Positions 32,504 through 45,325 of a stretch of 64,000 bases of DNA are shown here, piece by piece. Both the position numbers and the translations under genes were made by a program. The notes beneath the pieces are model-generated. The model was not told the DNA's origin, did not search any database, and saw only the letters and a program-made list of their open reading frames with translations. Position 1 is the stretch's first letter. The number at the start of each line of letters is the position of its first letter. This DNA is from Bryopsis sp. KO-2023 (lineage: Eukaryota > Chlorophyta > Ulvophyceae > Bryopsidales > Bryopsidaceae): NCBI GenBank assembly GCA_030272585.1, contig BSYQ01000007.1, positions 810,001 through 874,000 of the forward strand. Reading direction: 5' to 3'.

Positions 32504-35338
32504 ATGCAGCGTGGCACGTTGCCCGTTCTATTGCTGATTGGGGTTGCACTTCTCGGTAGGCGCTGAAGAAAGATTCAAGCACGATTGTGCAAATTGCGGA
32601 TCGAAAACTGTGGCTTCTGGCGGCGGCCGCCGGATCGCATATTGGATTTCTATTTCTGTTTTAAAATGCTCGGTGTGTTTACATATTGCAGCAACAGCCA
32701 GCGCCCAGTGTCCTTGTGGGGATAACCCTCCTACTGATGATTTCACGTGCGCTGAGCAGGTTGGTTTTTTTGCGACGAACGATGCATCCAGCCATCGATC
32801 CAACAGGATCGTGTTCAAAGGACTCGCATTCGCAATCGTTTTGACTTGTTTTGGTTTTCGCGCAGGCTGAGTTTGGGCAATGCGAAAAGGATTGGATGAA
32901 GGACGGTGGGTTTTGCGAGTGCACTTGCGGTCGATGCGAAGAGAAGTCCGAAAAGGAGCCCGTCTTCGTGGCTGGTATGTCGATTTCACGCTTTATTAGC
33001 TCTTAAAAACGATCACAGATCCCACGTGCGGGTTCTCGTTCGATTCGATCGATAAATTTTGAGCTCTTGACAGGATTTAGTAATAGGTGTTCTTTTGATA
33101 TTTCCCAACAGAGGAGGACATTCCAGAGAAACCGAAGAAATCAAGAAAATCATCGGCCACCAAAAAAACAGGAGAGAAAATTGAAGATGAGGTCGACCCA
33201 AAAGACATCGAGCCAAAAGAAGCAACAAAGCTGCTTCCCGAAGCTGATCTCAAGAATCTCAAGCCACTAAGCAAATTGGCCGACAAGAAATGCAAGAGCA
33301 ATGTTGCTGAGGTTATTTCGGGGGCGTCCGAATTGACCATCCTCTCAGCCCTGCTGAAAGCCACCGAGTTGGTCGAGCCCCTCAGCAGCGAAACCTTGAA
33401 TGTCACCATTTTTGCTCCGACCGATGAGGCTTTCGAAGGATTGGGTGTGGCTCCAGCAGAGCTTGCTGCAAACATCGATGAGGTGGCAACCCTCCTTCAA
33501 TACCATGTCGTTCCAGATGTCCTCACCACAGCCGATATTGCCAAAACCTCCACTTTCGAGACATTGGCCTCTGATTTGACGCTTTTCGGTGGTAGCAAAA
33601 AGGAAATCGAGGCTCTTGGGTCGTCCGGCCGAATCCTTGGAAAAGCTGTGCCAGTGTGCGATTCTGTGATCTACTTGATAGATGAGGTTTTGTTGCCGGC
33701 TGGGACTTTGGAGGAAGTGTTGGAGCCCAAGGGATCAGAGGAGGATGAGGAGGATTTGGATGAACCAAGCCCGAAGCCAAAATGCAAGGAAGACTTCGAT
33801 GCTTTCTTTGCCATCAGTTCTGATGAGGACCTCAGCATGTTTGCCGAGTAGGTTCAGCCCAAATCATTCGACACCAAACACTTGCAGCAAAGACTTCCCT
33901 CGATCCCCCGTTAGCACTTGAAAATATGATTCGATTTGATATGAAATATGAAAATTGTAATTTTGGTTTTGTTTTGGATATACGTAGAGCGATGAATGCT
34001 GCCCAGCTGTCCGGTGATATTGCCGATGCTAAGAACGAATACACCGTTCTGGCCCCCACCAATTCAGCAATTGAAGCAACTCTCAAAAAACTTAAAATCA
34101 CATGGGAAGATTTCCTGGAGGACGCCGAAACCTTGAAGGGGATCCTCGATTACCACATCATTGATGAGAACATCGAAGCCCTGGAGTTCAAGGAGGGCTC
34201 CATTAAGACATTGAACGGTACTTCCATTTTCGTGGAGGTCGACAAAACTGTGGAGTTGGCTGGGAAGGGTAGCAGTGCTAAGGTCATCGAGGCTGACATC
34301 GATTTGGCATGTGGTTCGGCCGTCCACAAAATTGATGGAGTTCTCATCCCTTTCAAAATTTCGAGCGCTTTGGGTAAGTGACAGGAGTTTCAGAAACCGC
34401 AAGACAGAACTTGTGTCGCTGGGGGTGTGGTTTTTGTTTGTACGCTTTGTTTATTGAAGTCTTTCCCGCTGATGGGCCTCTCCATTATTGCTTGAACGGC
34501 ATGATAATACCCGAAGATGCATCATAACATGGTGAGTTGTTTTTTGTTGGAATTTAGCAGTGAGGAGCGTTTCTAGGCGTGGAAAATCTGCAAGCAAGAA
34601 AGCAGCAAAGAAAACTTGCCAGGCTGGCCCCTTCAGCCTCTACCAGGTCATCACTCGAAACCCACAGCTCAAAATCTTCGGCCAAATCATCCAATCCGCC
34701 GGCATGATTTCGTTTTTCAACGATAAGGACACCAGAGTGACAATTTTTGCACCGGTCGATTTCGCTTTTGGAAACCTCCTGAAAGAAAGAAAGGGGAAGG
34801 GTTTCTTTGATTTGGTGCCGGATTCGGCAATCGCTGAGGCTCTGGTTTCTTATCACATCGCTGGAGCCCCTGTCTTGAGCCGGTACTTCAGCGATGGGCT
34901 GGAAGCCAAGACAATGTTGGCAAACTCCAAGGTGGGCCAGCAATTCAAGAATTAAAAAAAACTAATTGAATAAATTACTAGTGAATGAATAATAAATTCA
35001 CATGCAGGGTTGTTTCATTCCCTTTTTTTTCATGCATGGATTCCAAGTGTGCTCTTTTTTCTTTCCAAAAGGGTAAGGCGTTGAGCTTGGAAATTGTGGA
35101 TGACCTCACTAGCCCAACCAAACTCAGCATCAAGGGGGCTGCCAGCGAAGCTAATATTATCAAAACCGACGTAATCGGCTGTAACTCAGTGATCCACCTT
35201 GTGGATGCTGTTCTCCTGCCAAGCCCCAAAATTTTGCCAGGGAAGAAAGTTGCAAACCCGACCGCAATCAAGACGGCCGAATCTTTTCAATCTATTTTGA
35301 AGCCGGAAGCAGTAAATAAGACGAGCGATGGTTCATGA
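32504..35338 (+). CDS. Secreted three-domain fasciclin (FAS1) protein with Cys-rich N-terminal module
   Basis: Seven exons (32504-32555, 32692-32759, 32866-32974, 33112-33847, 33988-34373, 34561-34931, 35072-35338) join in phase to 662 aa. A signal peptide (LPVLLLIGVALLATASA) is followed by a compact Cys module: QCPCGDN, TCAEQAEFGQCEKDWM, then FCECTCGRC. A Lys/Glu-rich linker leads to three FAS1 domains. Each has the H1-type NVTIFAPTDEAF/YTVLAPTNSA/VTIFAPVDFAF, the central YH motif and the closing h-h-x-[IV]-D-x-h-L-[LI]-P (YLIDEVLLPAG, HKIDGVLIP, HLVDAVLLP). FAS1 proteins mediate adhesion in the wall or matrix. There is no obvious GPI signal at the C-terminus. It is related in type to the gene at 47814. 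Confidence 0.9.
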
Positions 35339-36006
35339 ATTCAGTAGTGAACTGGTCCTACCCCCTCCAGGAATTAAAGAAAAGAAAAAGATGAGTGGGA
35401 ATTTTTAATATCATGTATCGTTTTATGATACGATATGAATCAGGTGATGGGAAAGCTATGGAATTTTTTGTGGTTGCAGTTTTGGACAGGATATGGGAAG
35501 AGGGGGGGGGGAGGAATGGAAAAAAAAAGTTGTTGTCAAGTGATGGGTTTACTGACTGTGGGAGCCGTCGGGAACAATAATGGCTTCTATTCAGAAAAGG
35601 CAACCATTGTGATCTATTTGTATACATTTTGGTTCAATTTAAAAATCTTAATTGAATTTCATAAGTTTTGGCTCCTTCAGAGATCCTTGAAATAAATTCT
35701 AAGATGACAGAAAAATACCTACATTTTCTTTTCACAGATAAAGCACATCGCAGACGGAATTTCCAAAAACAACAATTTACATGCAAGCGTTCCAAATCTA
35801 CATACTATCTGTGTATGAATGTTTTATGCTTCCTTGCTATATCGAAAATATTCCCAATCCCCTGTTCTATTCACACACTGACCAACTTACTACGTTTTGC
35901 TCCTCAAATAACTTTTGGGCTATCTTAAAGCTAGGCACCACAACTATGAAACAGCAATTCCTTCCCCCCTCCCTCACCCACCCACTTTGCTTCTTTTCTT
36001 GGTTTT
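35339..36006. other. Intergenic region between convergent genes
   Basis: AT-rich 3' flanks of the fasciclin and augmin genes with a G-run at 35504-35512. No gene seen. Confidence 0.4.
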
Positions 36007-39000
36007 CTATTCGAGATACAGCATGGATTGATTCCGCCCGCAGGTTTCTGATTTCACCCTTTCTGAGGCTTGCTGCATAATTTTACAGTTTTCCATGGCT
36101 ATCTTTGCAGCGTTTTGAGCATCGCCTATAATTTCGTCCACCTTGGCATCCTCGGCCTGTCCTCCCCCAAAACCACAGGAAATTTTCAGAAAGCATCTAC
36201 AACCCCAACACTTCTCTGGAGCTCAAGGAGAACAATCTGAAAGAACGCTCTGGTATCTTTGAGGAAAAAAGGGGGGGGGGGAGGAAACTGAAAACTGATT
36301 CCAGAGCTGGATCAGAAAAAATACTCTGAAAGTAAAAACTTCCCCGCACCTTGTCAGGCATAATTGCATCTCGTAAAGCCTTGATGTTTCGAATGCTTGA
36401 ACTGACCTGCATGGATTTCGACATCACAACTGTCATGGGAAAAACAAAACATCAAAAGAAGGACAACCCACTGCACTACACACACATATGCACTCTGCTG
36501 AAAAGACGATCAACGCAGCCAAAACAAAAGCGTACCTGGGGGTGTATCAGAAGAAACAACCCCCCCAAAAGAAACCCCAAAGAAGCCAGATGTATCTGGT
36601 TGGATTGGATTCTTACCTCCATTATGCGATTAAATTTTGCCAGAATTGCTGTCGCTTGTGGCCCCAGTCCTTGGACAGAACTATGATGTGTTGACTCCTT
36701 GTGCGATTTCTGAGGTGAAAAACAATACTACATTAGTTCTGAGAGGTCATAAACTTTCCTGCATCCACCAGTTTTCCATTCAGGGCAGATAGCCAGAAGG
36801 ATTTGTGGATATCAGACTGGACAAAATTAACAACAATAACCTTGTCGAATCCACACACCGGATATTCCTCCATGAAACGCTTGACTCGCTCGTTGAATTG
36901 TATCATTGCATTCTTGACGTTCAACAATGCCTCCTTGAACGCCAGGTGATTTTCATCCTCCTTCTGAGAGCCAAAAACCCAACATATATTCTCGTCCAGA
37001 AAAAAACTATACAGAAAAAAATTGATAATAATAAATAAATATATGGATAAATATATATGTATATCCTTTCTGTTGCTTTCTTCAAACCCGACAATGAATA
37101 AATGACTGTTTAATCTACATTAGACAAACTTGCCCAACAAAGGCCATCCACAATGAGGTGATTTAGCCCAAGCCTTTGCTCTTAAAGAAGCAAGAAAAAC
37201 TCCAGCTCAACATAGTCAGTTGTAGAAAACCCGACTATACAAATATACACATGGAGCCTTCCTCGAAAATATCACATGATTCTGCACACATCTTCAAATA
37301 ACGAATATTGCAGGGATATGGTCACCTCTTCCATTTTTGGCGGAAGCCGTTCCTCCAATCTAGCTGCATCCAAGGCCACCGACACATCCGAGAGAGCATT
37401 GAATACATCCTCCATTGTAGAGCCCCTATTGTGAAATCACACATGGTTGTGCAAGAAAAAAAAAAACAGTTGGGAAAAGAAGCCCTCAACCAACGTCGAG
37501 TCACCCACAATCAAGAAGGAGGAAAAGCAAGGCCATCCCTGGCTCTATGACAAAAACCACATTCCAAAAGAAGGTTTTGCAAGCAAAAATTACTCCCCCA
37601 TTTCAGCACAATATTTCTAACATCGTGTGACTTTGACTCATCTCCCCCCCCTAAAAAAAACAAAAAACCCTGGTATTCTCAGCGGACAATTTCAAGAAAA
37701 AAGAGTATGTTGAGGGAAATGGGCAATACTCGAGGTCATCCATGTTGGTCATTATGTCGGTGGGCAATGGGTTGAGTTTGGGCCTCAAGCATCCTTTTCG
37801 AGATCGAATGGCAGCTGTGATGAGTGCCACGTTCGCAGCCATCCCTTCCCGATAAACCTCAATATCCCTTTTTTTGGTATCTTCTTCATTCGCAACGGCA
37901 TTTCCAGGAAGGTTTTCCACGATTTCCACCAATCTATTCAACAATCGCACTCGGTTCTCTTTCCCTCCCTGCCCCTGGTCATAATCGAATTCACAACCCA
38001 ATATTTAGCAATATAAACATGCTACTGAAATGCATGTGAATGCTTGCAAATACACGCAAAAATAGAAATTCCCTGCGAAATATTGAACGAGAACAGTGCT
38101 GCTCTCGGAATCAAAACTTGACCATAACCAAGCTAACATACCCCTCCTGTATACAGGCAGCCTACTTGGAATCAAATCTGATCAAGGCGCAGTGGTTCTC
38201 TGATCATTTACTATTTCAACATCTGAATTTTTGGCGTTCGATTTCAATATGATGAGATTTCTCCCTCACAGAGGATAACCGCTTCTTTTTGTTCGTTTAT
38301 TTCAGGGTCAAAGGCATAGTTCAGATGGAAGCCCTACCTCGATGTCCTGGTGGGTGGCTGGAATCCCCAGAAAAGTGAGAACTTGGAGGAGGCCTAGAGT
38401 CACACTGACCACCATCAATCCTCAGTCCAATACATTCATTCACAGTATCGTGATGAAAAACTTGAGCCATCTGGAATGGCCTGACGGGAGGGATGCAACT
38501 CCATTCCTCAGGGACAGGTTCAACACAGTTGAATTTTGGTATCGCTCTTATACCAAAATAAGATAAGAGATCTATGGAAATCTATAACTCATCGACTGTG
38601 CTATTTGAATTCTGTGATTGAACAGCCAACTCCAATTTTTTTTAGTTTTCTTTTTTTTTGTCAGGAGGCATTCAATCAATGTCCTCACCTGACACTTCGC
38701 GGGTGCGATCATCTTCCGGGCTCTCAGCTTGCTCTTGACCCTCTTTCCTCATGATATTGCAAAGCTCTCTCACAGTTTTTCCTTTCAGCAACCTTCAATC
38801 AACACCCAATCCACTCAAAACCTGGTAGTCCACAGGAACTCCCCTGACTACAAATCAGAGGTTTGTTCCCTTTCTCAAGCCACCACCTCTCTCTCGCTCA
38901 CGGTCTACAGATTCGAGTATTGGAACGACGGCAGACTCCGAAAAAAAACACATACATACGGACGCATGCACAAAAAGTGCTGTAACGGTTTTATCTCACT

Positions 39001-39112
39001 TTTCCGTGAGGAAAGTGAGCACTCTGGATCTTTCCGTCCACTGGAAGAGCGCATTGTCGTCCACCACCTCTTCGTAGCCCAGGGAACGAATCCTATCAGC
39101 AAACGACGCCAT
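36007..39112 (-). CDS. AUG7: Augmin complex subunit 7 (HAUS7/AUG7-like)
   Basis: Augmin recruits gamma-tubulin to existing microtubules to branch spindle and phragmoplast arrays. The start is ATG 39110-39112 (MASFADRIRSLGYEEVV, donor at 38999). Later minus-strand segments match the order of plant AUG7. RVRLLNRLVEIVE, then VALITAAIRSRKGCLRPKL and LPTDI, lie at about 37970-37735. LNVKNAMIQFNERVKRFMEEYP lies at 36925-36850 and LGPQATAILAKFNRIME at 36670-36620. The exon at 36415-36350 reads IRNIKALRDAIMPDK, and a final coiled-coil exon reads KVDEIIGDAQNAAKIAMENCK. The protein is helical throughout. Several internal exons were not placed base by base. The final exon extends further than I remember for Arabidopsis AUG7. 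Confidence 0.65.
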
Positions 39113-39745
39113 CCCAGGGTGGACACCAAAAGGAAGAGGTGGAGAGCGTGGAGGGGCCCAAAGTTTCCTGCACAAATTTGCAGCATTTATGGTGCCGCAT
39201 GGCAGACAAAAACTATGTTCGGTTTCTGGCATCGGGTGTGTGTCACTCCCACGTCAAGCTCAATGCTGTTGGCTGCATCCTTTCAGATAAACCATTCCCC
39301 AGACAAAAATTCGTTTTGTGTAACGTTTTCATGCACGGGCCCGTATCTGTTGAAAAATCTGTTTGGTGGGGAAAGAGGGACTTCACTGCTGGTGGCCATT
39401 TTTTGTGTGGTGGTGCAGCATAAATATATTCATGGAGTGGCCCAGTGCTAAGCAGAAAACTAATTCTGGATAACAAGGGAAAGGCAGGCATCCTCCCGGG
39501 CTTGCACAACAGACCCCCACCCCCACCCAAAAAAGAAGAAAAAAAGTGATTTGACTACACCATTGATAAACCCAACACCGAATCCCTATTACAGAACAAC
39601 CCCCCCAAAAGTAAATGAATTTTTGCAACTCTATCCGCCATCAAATCCCCCGCCCCCCTCCTCTCCCAACAATCTATATTCACAATACAAGGACCCATGC
39701 GCATGACTCTTAACCCCCCCTGCTCGAACCAGAAAACCCATCCAA
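39113..39745. other. Intergenic region between AUG7 and the FHA gene
   Basis: This is the upstream region of AUG7 and 3' flank of the FHA gene. C-rich runs occur at 39515-39530 and 39600-39660. No gene supported. Confidence 0.35.
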
Positions 39746-41065
39746 TCATGCAAGAGACCCCGGCCGGTACAAATGAGCACCTTGCACCCCCATTGGCGAA
39801 GGATGAGTAAACACAAGCTCCTGGGCGTCACTCCCCAGTTCAGGCGTTTTTCTCTTTTTCCCACTTCCTTGGACTTCATCCACTCCCCCCAACCCATCCG
39901 ATTTTCCGCCATAATCACCCACACCTTGGCCCAAGGAAAGGTGAGGGTCAACATGATCGTGTCTGTATCTCCCCATTCCTAAGTGTGGATCTGAACACAT
40001 TGGAGCTCCTGAAAGTGTGGGTGTGGGGATGGGGTCATAGTTGGAGCCGTTTGCATTGCTGGGAGTTGTGTGGCCAGTGGCGTACTGGTTCTGGGAAGTC
40101 CTGCACGGAGAGCCACTCTCATTGTCAGAGTCCAAAGAGTTTTGCACATGGATGCCGAAAATTGGGGAACCTCAAAAGCATAGCCTTGTGGTTACCTTCG
40201 CTGCTTTGGTGGCGGACCCAGTCTGTTCAGAACACCACAACAACAAAAAATATATTTATTTCCTTGTCCAGAAGCAGAATAGAGTAGATCAGATAGATAA
40301 TATATATAGCAGATAGGCCAACCACGAACGTACACAAAAGAGCACTGCAGCTTTGTTTGTCAAGATTGCCTGACACCTTTCAAATCGACACAACTACACA
40401 ATAACTGGCTGACACTGGCTGCAGTTCCAAATGCGGCTTTCTGGCCTCTTTTTTTTTCTGCCAATTTGTGTATGTGCCATCATTATTCCTTCTTGTTTAC
40501 CTTGATGCATCCTTTGGCAACAAAAAATAAAAGCTCTTGTCGCCCATTTGTATCAAATCCCTGGATCTGAGCTCCATGGGCGGTGATGCTGGGGTGTGCA
40601 ACACCCCCCTAATCGTCACTCCATTTTTCCCCAACACTTCCAACTCAAAAATACCTGGCAAAACAATTAATCACCAAACACTAAAAAAACAAATGCAGAA
40701 TGCTAACAAATGACATGCAGTAAAACAAAACAAAATCCACACAACATGGACTAAAATGTCGCCCACCGTACCTTTGTCGAAGTTATATCTTATACAGGCG
40801 TGCTTCCGCGATATATTCATATGGTCACCTGACGTGAAAACATAAGCGTCGTTCAGCGGGTTTCTCCAGCAACCCCCCTGAGGCAAACTTCCAGCGAAAG
40901 AGAAAAATACGAAGGATGCTCACCGAGAACAACGTCGAGGCTATTGCTCTTGCTCTTCCTCCCGAGCCCAATTTCGTACTTCCGCATGAAAAACTCAAAA
41001 CCATCTCCCTGGAGCTTGGCGAAACCGCACTTTGCCAAACGGGGATCATCATCCGCAATTGGCAT
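39746..41065 (-). CDS. FHA-domain protein, FHA2-like
   Basis: Starting at ATG 41065 the protein opens MPIADDDPRLAKC and enters an FHA domain: FAKLQGDGFEFFMRKYEIGLGRKSK, then over an intron HMNISRKHACIRYNF. LEVLGKNGVTIRGVLH and LIQMGDKSFYFLLP follow. GR, S-x-x-H (SRKH) and NG, the phosphothreonine-binding residues, are all present. This layout is that of plant FHA2-type proteins, which are thought to act as nuclear adaptors. A short exon (TGSATKAAK) and a long low-complexity C-terminal region rich in Gly, Ser, Pro and His follow to 39746. The join to that last exon is my best reading and not proven. Confidence 0.75.
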
Positions 41066-41715
41066 CCTTCCCTAAACGAGTTGCTTCTTCTTGAGGTCAC
41101 CTCCCGTTCACTTGGCGATACACCGTTGCTCTCCACCCGTCAGCTGCCCCGTTCTTTTGTCCCGTGCTTCGTTTCGACCAGTAAAAAAATGGCTCCGTTC
41201 CGTTTGCGCGCGCCCAGTGATCGTCCAAGCGCGAAGGTGTGTTGCTCGGGGCTGTTGTGTGAGTTCAAGCGTTGCAAATCTGCCAACTCGTTGACTTTTC
41301 TGTGAGTACGTGGATTTATGCTGTCATTCCCTCACTGGTAGTCCTGGGCGAAAACTTGGGGTGATTTTGGCGAGCTGTTTTCCTTGGACAGCGAATTCTG
41401 AGCTCCCGCGTCGAATGCGGACACTGTCACGCACGACACGGTCAGGTATCATTCGAAACATCACGATTCAAGACGGGAAGCGGGGTTTATAGAGCAAAAA
41501 GAACTTGACACCGACTGTGGAGAGGTGCCACGACAAAACCAGTGCCTCCAGCCCCCCCCCTTCAATTCGTTGCGTCTTGAGATTCTCCAAAAATAGAGGG
41601 TGAGGGTTGACGTCATCCTCGCGACTCCCCTGAGTCAGACATCTCCAACCAAACCAAAGAACCCCGACCACGTGACCATGCCTTTGCCAGAAAACCGTGG
41701 AACTGTCGAACTTGG
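41066..41715. other. Intergenic region upstream of the FHA gene
   Basis: Promoter and leader of the FHA2-like gene and 3' flank of the TPR gene. The open frame on the plus strand over 40916-41305 is the antisense of FHA exon 1 plus leader. No other gene seen. Confidence 0.4.
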
Positions 41716-42734
41716 CTAGCAAAACATCCTTTTGAACGTTGCCTTCTCCATCGCGCTGCCTTTCGCTCTCAATTTTGCAATCCTTTGCAGCTCATCATGA
41801 ACCTCAAAATTCCACGGATCTAGCTCCAGCACTCGTCCAAGGTCAGCCTGAGCTTTCTCGAAGTCATGCCTCAACGCGTGCGCCTTCGCTCGGCGCATCA
41901 GGGCTTTGGCGTTGTCTTTTTCCATCCCAAGAACTTCACCGCAAGCGCCAATGGCCGCCCCAAAGTCTTGCTTCTCGACATGCACAGCCGCCATGTTCAA
42001 GAGGACGGAAACCTTGTTCCTTTCGATTTCTTCCTGGTCCACCGGGTTCGCCGCTTCAACAAAGTTTACAATTGCCAAAGCTCGCGTATAGTGTTCCATG
42101 GCTTGGTCCAGTATCTTCCGCTTGTAGGCGTCGTTCCCTTTCCGCCGTTCTTCCAGGTGCTCGTTGAGCGCCGCCACTAGCTGATCAGTCTGCAGCTTGA
42201 CCACCTGAATTGCAACTGTGGTGTGGTGAGCGATGGGGGGTATTCAAACGAACAAACGTCTTCTGTACGTGTGCTTTTCAACGCTGTTCATGGAAAATCG
42301 ACCTGCTTCGTTTTCTCGACAAATTCCTTGTGGTCTGGATTCTGTGGATCCTTCAGCTGCTGTAAAAGGACGTGTTCTATTTCGTCCTCACGCACTCTCC
42401 CTTCATCCAACAATTTCTTTGCCTCCCGCAACATGGATATAACTCTTGGGTTCTTGGCCCACTTTGCAAAATCGCCCGCTTCGTCGTTTGCGAAACACAT
42501 CACAATGCGGCGCAGGATTTTGTTTTGAAGAAAGGGACCAATGTTATTCTGAGCCTCCTCATCGGACGCGAAGACCTTGTTCCGAAACTCGAGTTCACGA
42601 ATTCTTTCTTTGATCGCGATAGCCTGTTTGACTTCTTTTCTCTGTTGCTTTTCGACCAACGGTCGATTCTCGGGGCGGTCTAGAAATTCCTTTAAGCTCT
42701 GCTGCAGAACTTTGCCACGCTCCCCTTCAAACAT
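41716..42734 (-). CDS. TPR-domain co-chaperone-like protein
   Basis: Two exons on the minus strand: 42734 to about 42303, and about 42209 to 41716. The first is a helical, charged domain (MFEGERGKVLQQSLKEFLDR, then FANDEAGDFAKWAKNPRV). The second holds about three TPR motifs: RRKGNDAYKRKILDQAMEHY, VSVLLNMAAVHVEKQDFGAA and AKALMRRAKAHALRHDFEKA, typical of Hsp90/Hsp70-binding TPR clamps. The frame across the intron (EFVEKTKQ to VVKLQTDQL) is clean. The role as a co-chaperone is inferred from the TPR type. Its start lies 314 bp from a divergent plus-strand gene. Confidence 0.8.
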
Positions 42735-43048
42735 GGCTGGAACAGGATGGAAGCAAGGTGGGGGCTTCCCAAGACGTTATCACAGTACGGATCTGAACGA
42801 CAGTTCGCTGGACGCCAGGAGATCAGAATTGGTTGCAAGGAAATCGGTGTGGGGGCACAGAGCTTCCACAGAACGACACAAAGCACTCCAACCCGGAAAG
42901 ACGAGATGAGAAGCTTCTGAGGAATGGGCATCCATGACGTCTTGATTCGATCTTTGGGACGACGTCCAGATAAATCTAGTTACTGTGGACGCAAAAGCAC
43001 CTTTCATGATTCATTTGACCAAGGAATTCGGTCCAGCGGAAGTTGAAA
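42735..43048. promoter_or_regulatory. Putative bidirectional promoter (TPR gene / unknown gene)
   Basis: The interval of 314 bp lies between divergent start codons. Function is inferred from spacing. Confidence 0.35.
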
Positions 43049-44138
43049 ATGGTCGAGCGCCCAACTTCAGCATTCCGTCGGCCTGCGTCGGCACGTCCCC
43101 GTCCAGCAGTCGTCAATGCGATTGAAGAGCAAGCGCCCCCACCACAGAACGACGAAGCAACATGGTGGATGTTCAAGTCAGAAGAGGTTCTCTCTGTGTC
43201 AGACGTGGCAACTGCAGGATTTGCCAATTGCTCCATTTTGGATGCTGCAAGGTACCACCCACCATGCACTCGATCTCATGCTAACATGCCACTGAAAAGA
43301 TCAGATTACCTGACTGTACTGAATTCATTCCTGGTACTGCCTGATCGATGAACCAGAAGTCTGGGATCTTGCAGTATATTTGCTTATTGAGTTTGTTACT
43401 TCTTGAAGGTGGCAGGGGGGAAGTGCTGATAATGCCCAGAACCTTGCCATAAAAGATCTGTCCTACACTTTCGGAGTCGACATCAGTGCCGACTCGATCA
43501 CATCAGAGACGTCTCCAGCGCTGTTGGAGGCTCTCCGCATCGCCTTTTGTAGCCATGGTTCTGATTTGCTCATTATTGTTCAAAACGCACCACAGGCATC
43601 TGATGAAGAAGATCCAACAAGTCAAGGTGACCACCGATGCATTCTTAAACTTGAACACCTGGAGATTTAAGAGTTGGGGGTTTGGTCCTGTACCAATGTG
43701 TGCTGCAGTAGAATGATCTTCATGTCCTTAATGATTTTCCATATCGCCAAGGTTGGTGGCGGCGATATTGTTTCAATGCAAGGCACTCCTCCTTTCGAAT
43801 AACATTTCACCAAACCCACTTCTGTTGATCATGCAGTTGTTGCCCGCATAATTGATCTCATCAACAAAGCATACGAAGCAGCAGAGTCAGATGGAGATAT
43901 CCAGCTTGCGGTAGGGACTTTCCATGCCTTCAATGCAGTGCACAAGCATCACCATTTCTAACTTGTGTTTTGGGGGGTTTGTATGGTTTCTTTTCTCCTT
44001 TTTTATTGAGAAATTGTTAAAATGGCTGTTTCTCAGGGAGTCTCAGTCGTGCTGGAGAATTACAATGGAAGCATCATCACAGGTCAATGGGAAAATGGAC
44101 AGGAATTCTCTTACGCCGTTCAGACTTTCCTGAACTAA
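43049..44138 (+). CDS. Uncharacterised 198-aa protein
   Basis: Exons 43049-43251, 43409-43626, 43837-43910 and 44037-44138 join in phase, which is good support for a real gene. The N-terminus is basic and Pro-rich (RRPASARPRPAVV). Later parts are mixed alpha/beta (LLEALRIAFCSHGSDLLIIVQ, VARIIDLINKAYEAAESDG, VSVVLENYNGSIITGQWENG). No signal peptide or membrane helix is seen. I do not recognise a family. The short basic N-terminus plus globular body resembles small ciliary or cytoskeletal proteins, but this is only a guess. Confidence 0.65.
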
Positions 44139-45325
44139 AACCAGGATGCAAAAGCTTTTCTTTAAAACATACTAACACCCATGACAATTCAAATCAATCA
44201 GCATAATAAGGCAAAACAAAACATTGTGTGAGAATGTGTTGGAAGTAATTTGGAAACATTCCCCCCGAAAAGCAGGGTACATTCTCACACTTTTTTTCCC
44301 CAAAAGCCCAGCACACTCTCAACCCATGCTCCTCTCAACCATCCAAATAAAAAGATGTTCTCCTTTTGGTAATCCAGGTGTTAAGAAAGATCGTCCCCGC
44401 CCCTTTCATAACAGCACAAAGAGCATATTCCCTTCCATCCCAATGGAACAAACAAGACAGGACCTGAGAATGCATGAAAATAAAAAATGCACCACGTTTG
44501 TTGCTGAAAGATAATGCAAGCAACCCACAGTAGTCCAAATAACACTAAAAAAAGGAAGGATCGAATGTCTATTCGCAAGGGGAAAAAAATAGAGAACATC
44601 CTTTTCGGAGCAAATTCCCCCACAAAACAAAGACCATTTGCATGCAATCAACCCCCCCCCTTTTCCTCCAGCCACCCGCACATACGTATATATCAACTGG
44701 CTTCCATGTTATCCATTTTTTTCTTTCATTTTCATTGTTTTTTTTTGCTTTTTTTTGTTTCTTTGTATCAGTTACATAAGCAAAGGTCTGAGAGCACATA
44801 TGACTGCTTTAGTCATCCACTCCAATATCACCCAAGGACACTTCCACATCATTTTTTCCCCCTCCCAATCCAAAAATCGCAGCACAATTTATTGAAAAAA
44901 ATCCAAGTACTCTCCCATAGATATCTGTCAAGGTGGAAAGCCAAAAACGCATCACCTCTCCATGAACGACCTTTTCTTTTCTTTTTTTTTCAAAAGCAAA
45001 ACTAATGTATCAAACGATGACATATCAGAATCCGACTTCTTTAATCTTCATGTGTACACACCATGTTGTTAGATAGTTTTTTTTGGTTCAACAAATACAC
45101 AAATACCCACCAATCAACCCCACACGGTACGAAAAAGACACACCCCCACATATAGATTCTTCTTCTTCAACTTTTTTTTTAACGAATCCCGCACCCGATC
45201 ACACAGCTTCCCAAAAGATCAACGTTACTCCACAGCCTCCCTTACAAAAAGCCCCATAATATTGCAACAAACCTCGTGAGAAAAAAAAAGCACAAACTGA
45301 GGGACGTGCATTGTTTCCCTTGAGC
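44139..45325. other. Intergenic region between convergent genes
   Basis: About 1.2 kb of AT-rich, T-run-containing sequence between the unknown gene and the expansin gene. No coding signal. Confidence 0.4.

Noticed and set aside
36197-36436. Possible separate minus-strand gene
   Set aside because: IRNIKALRDAIMPDK fits the expected end of augmin subunit 7 and was included in that gene.
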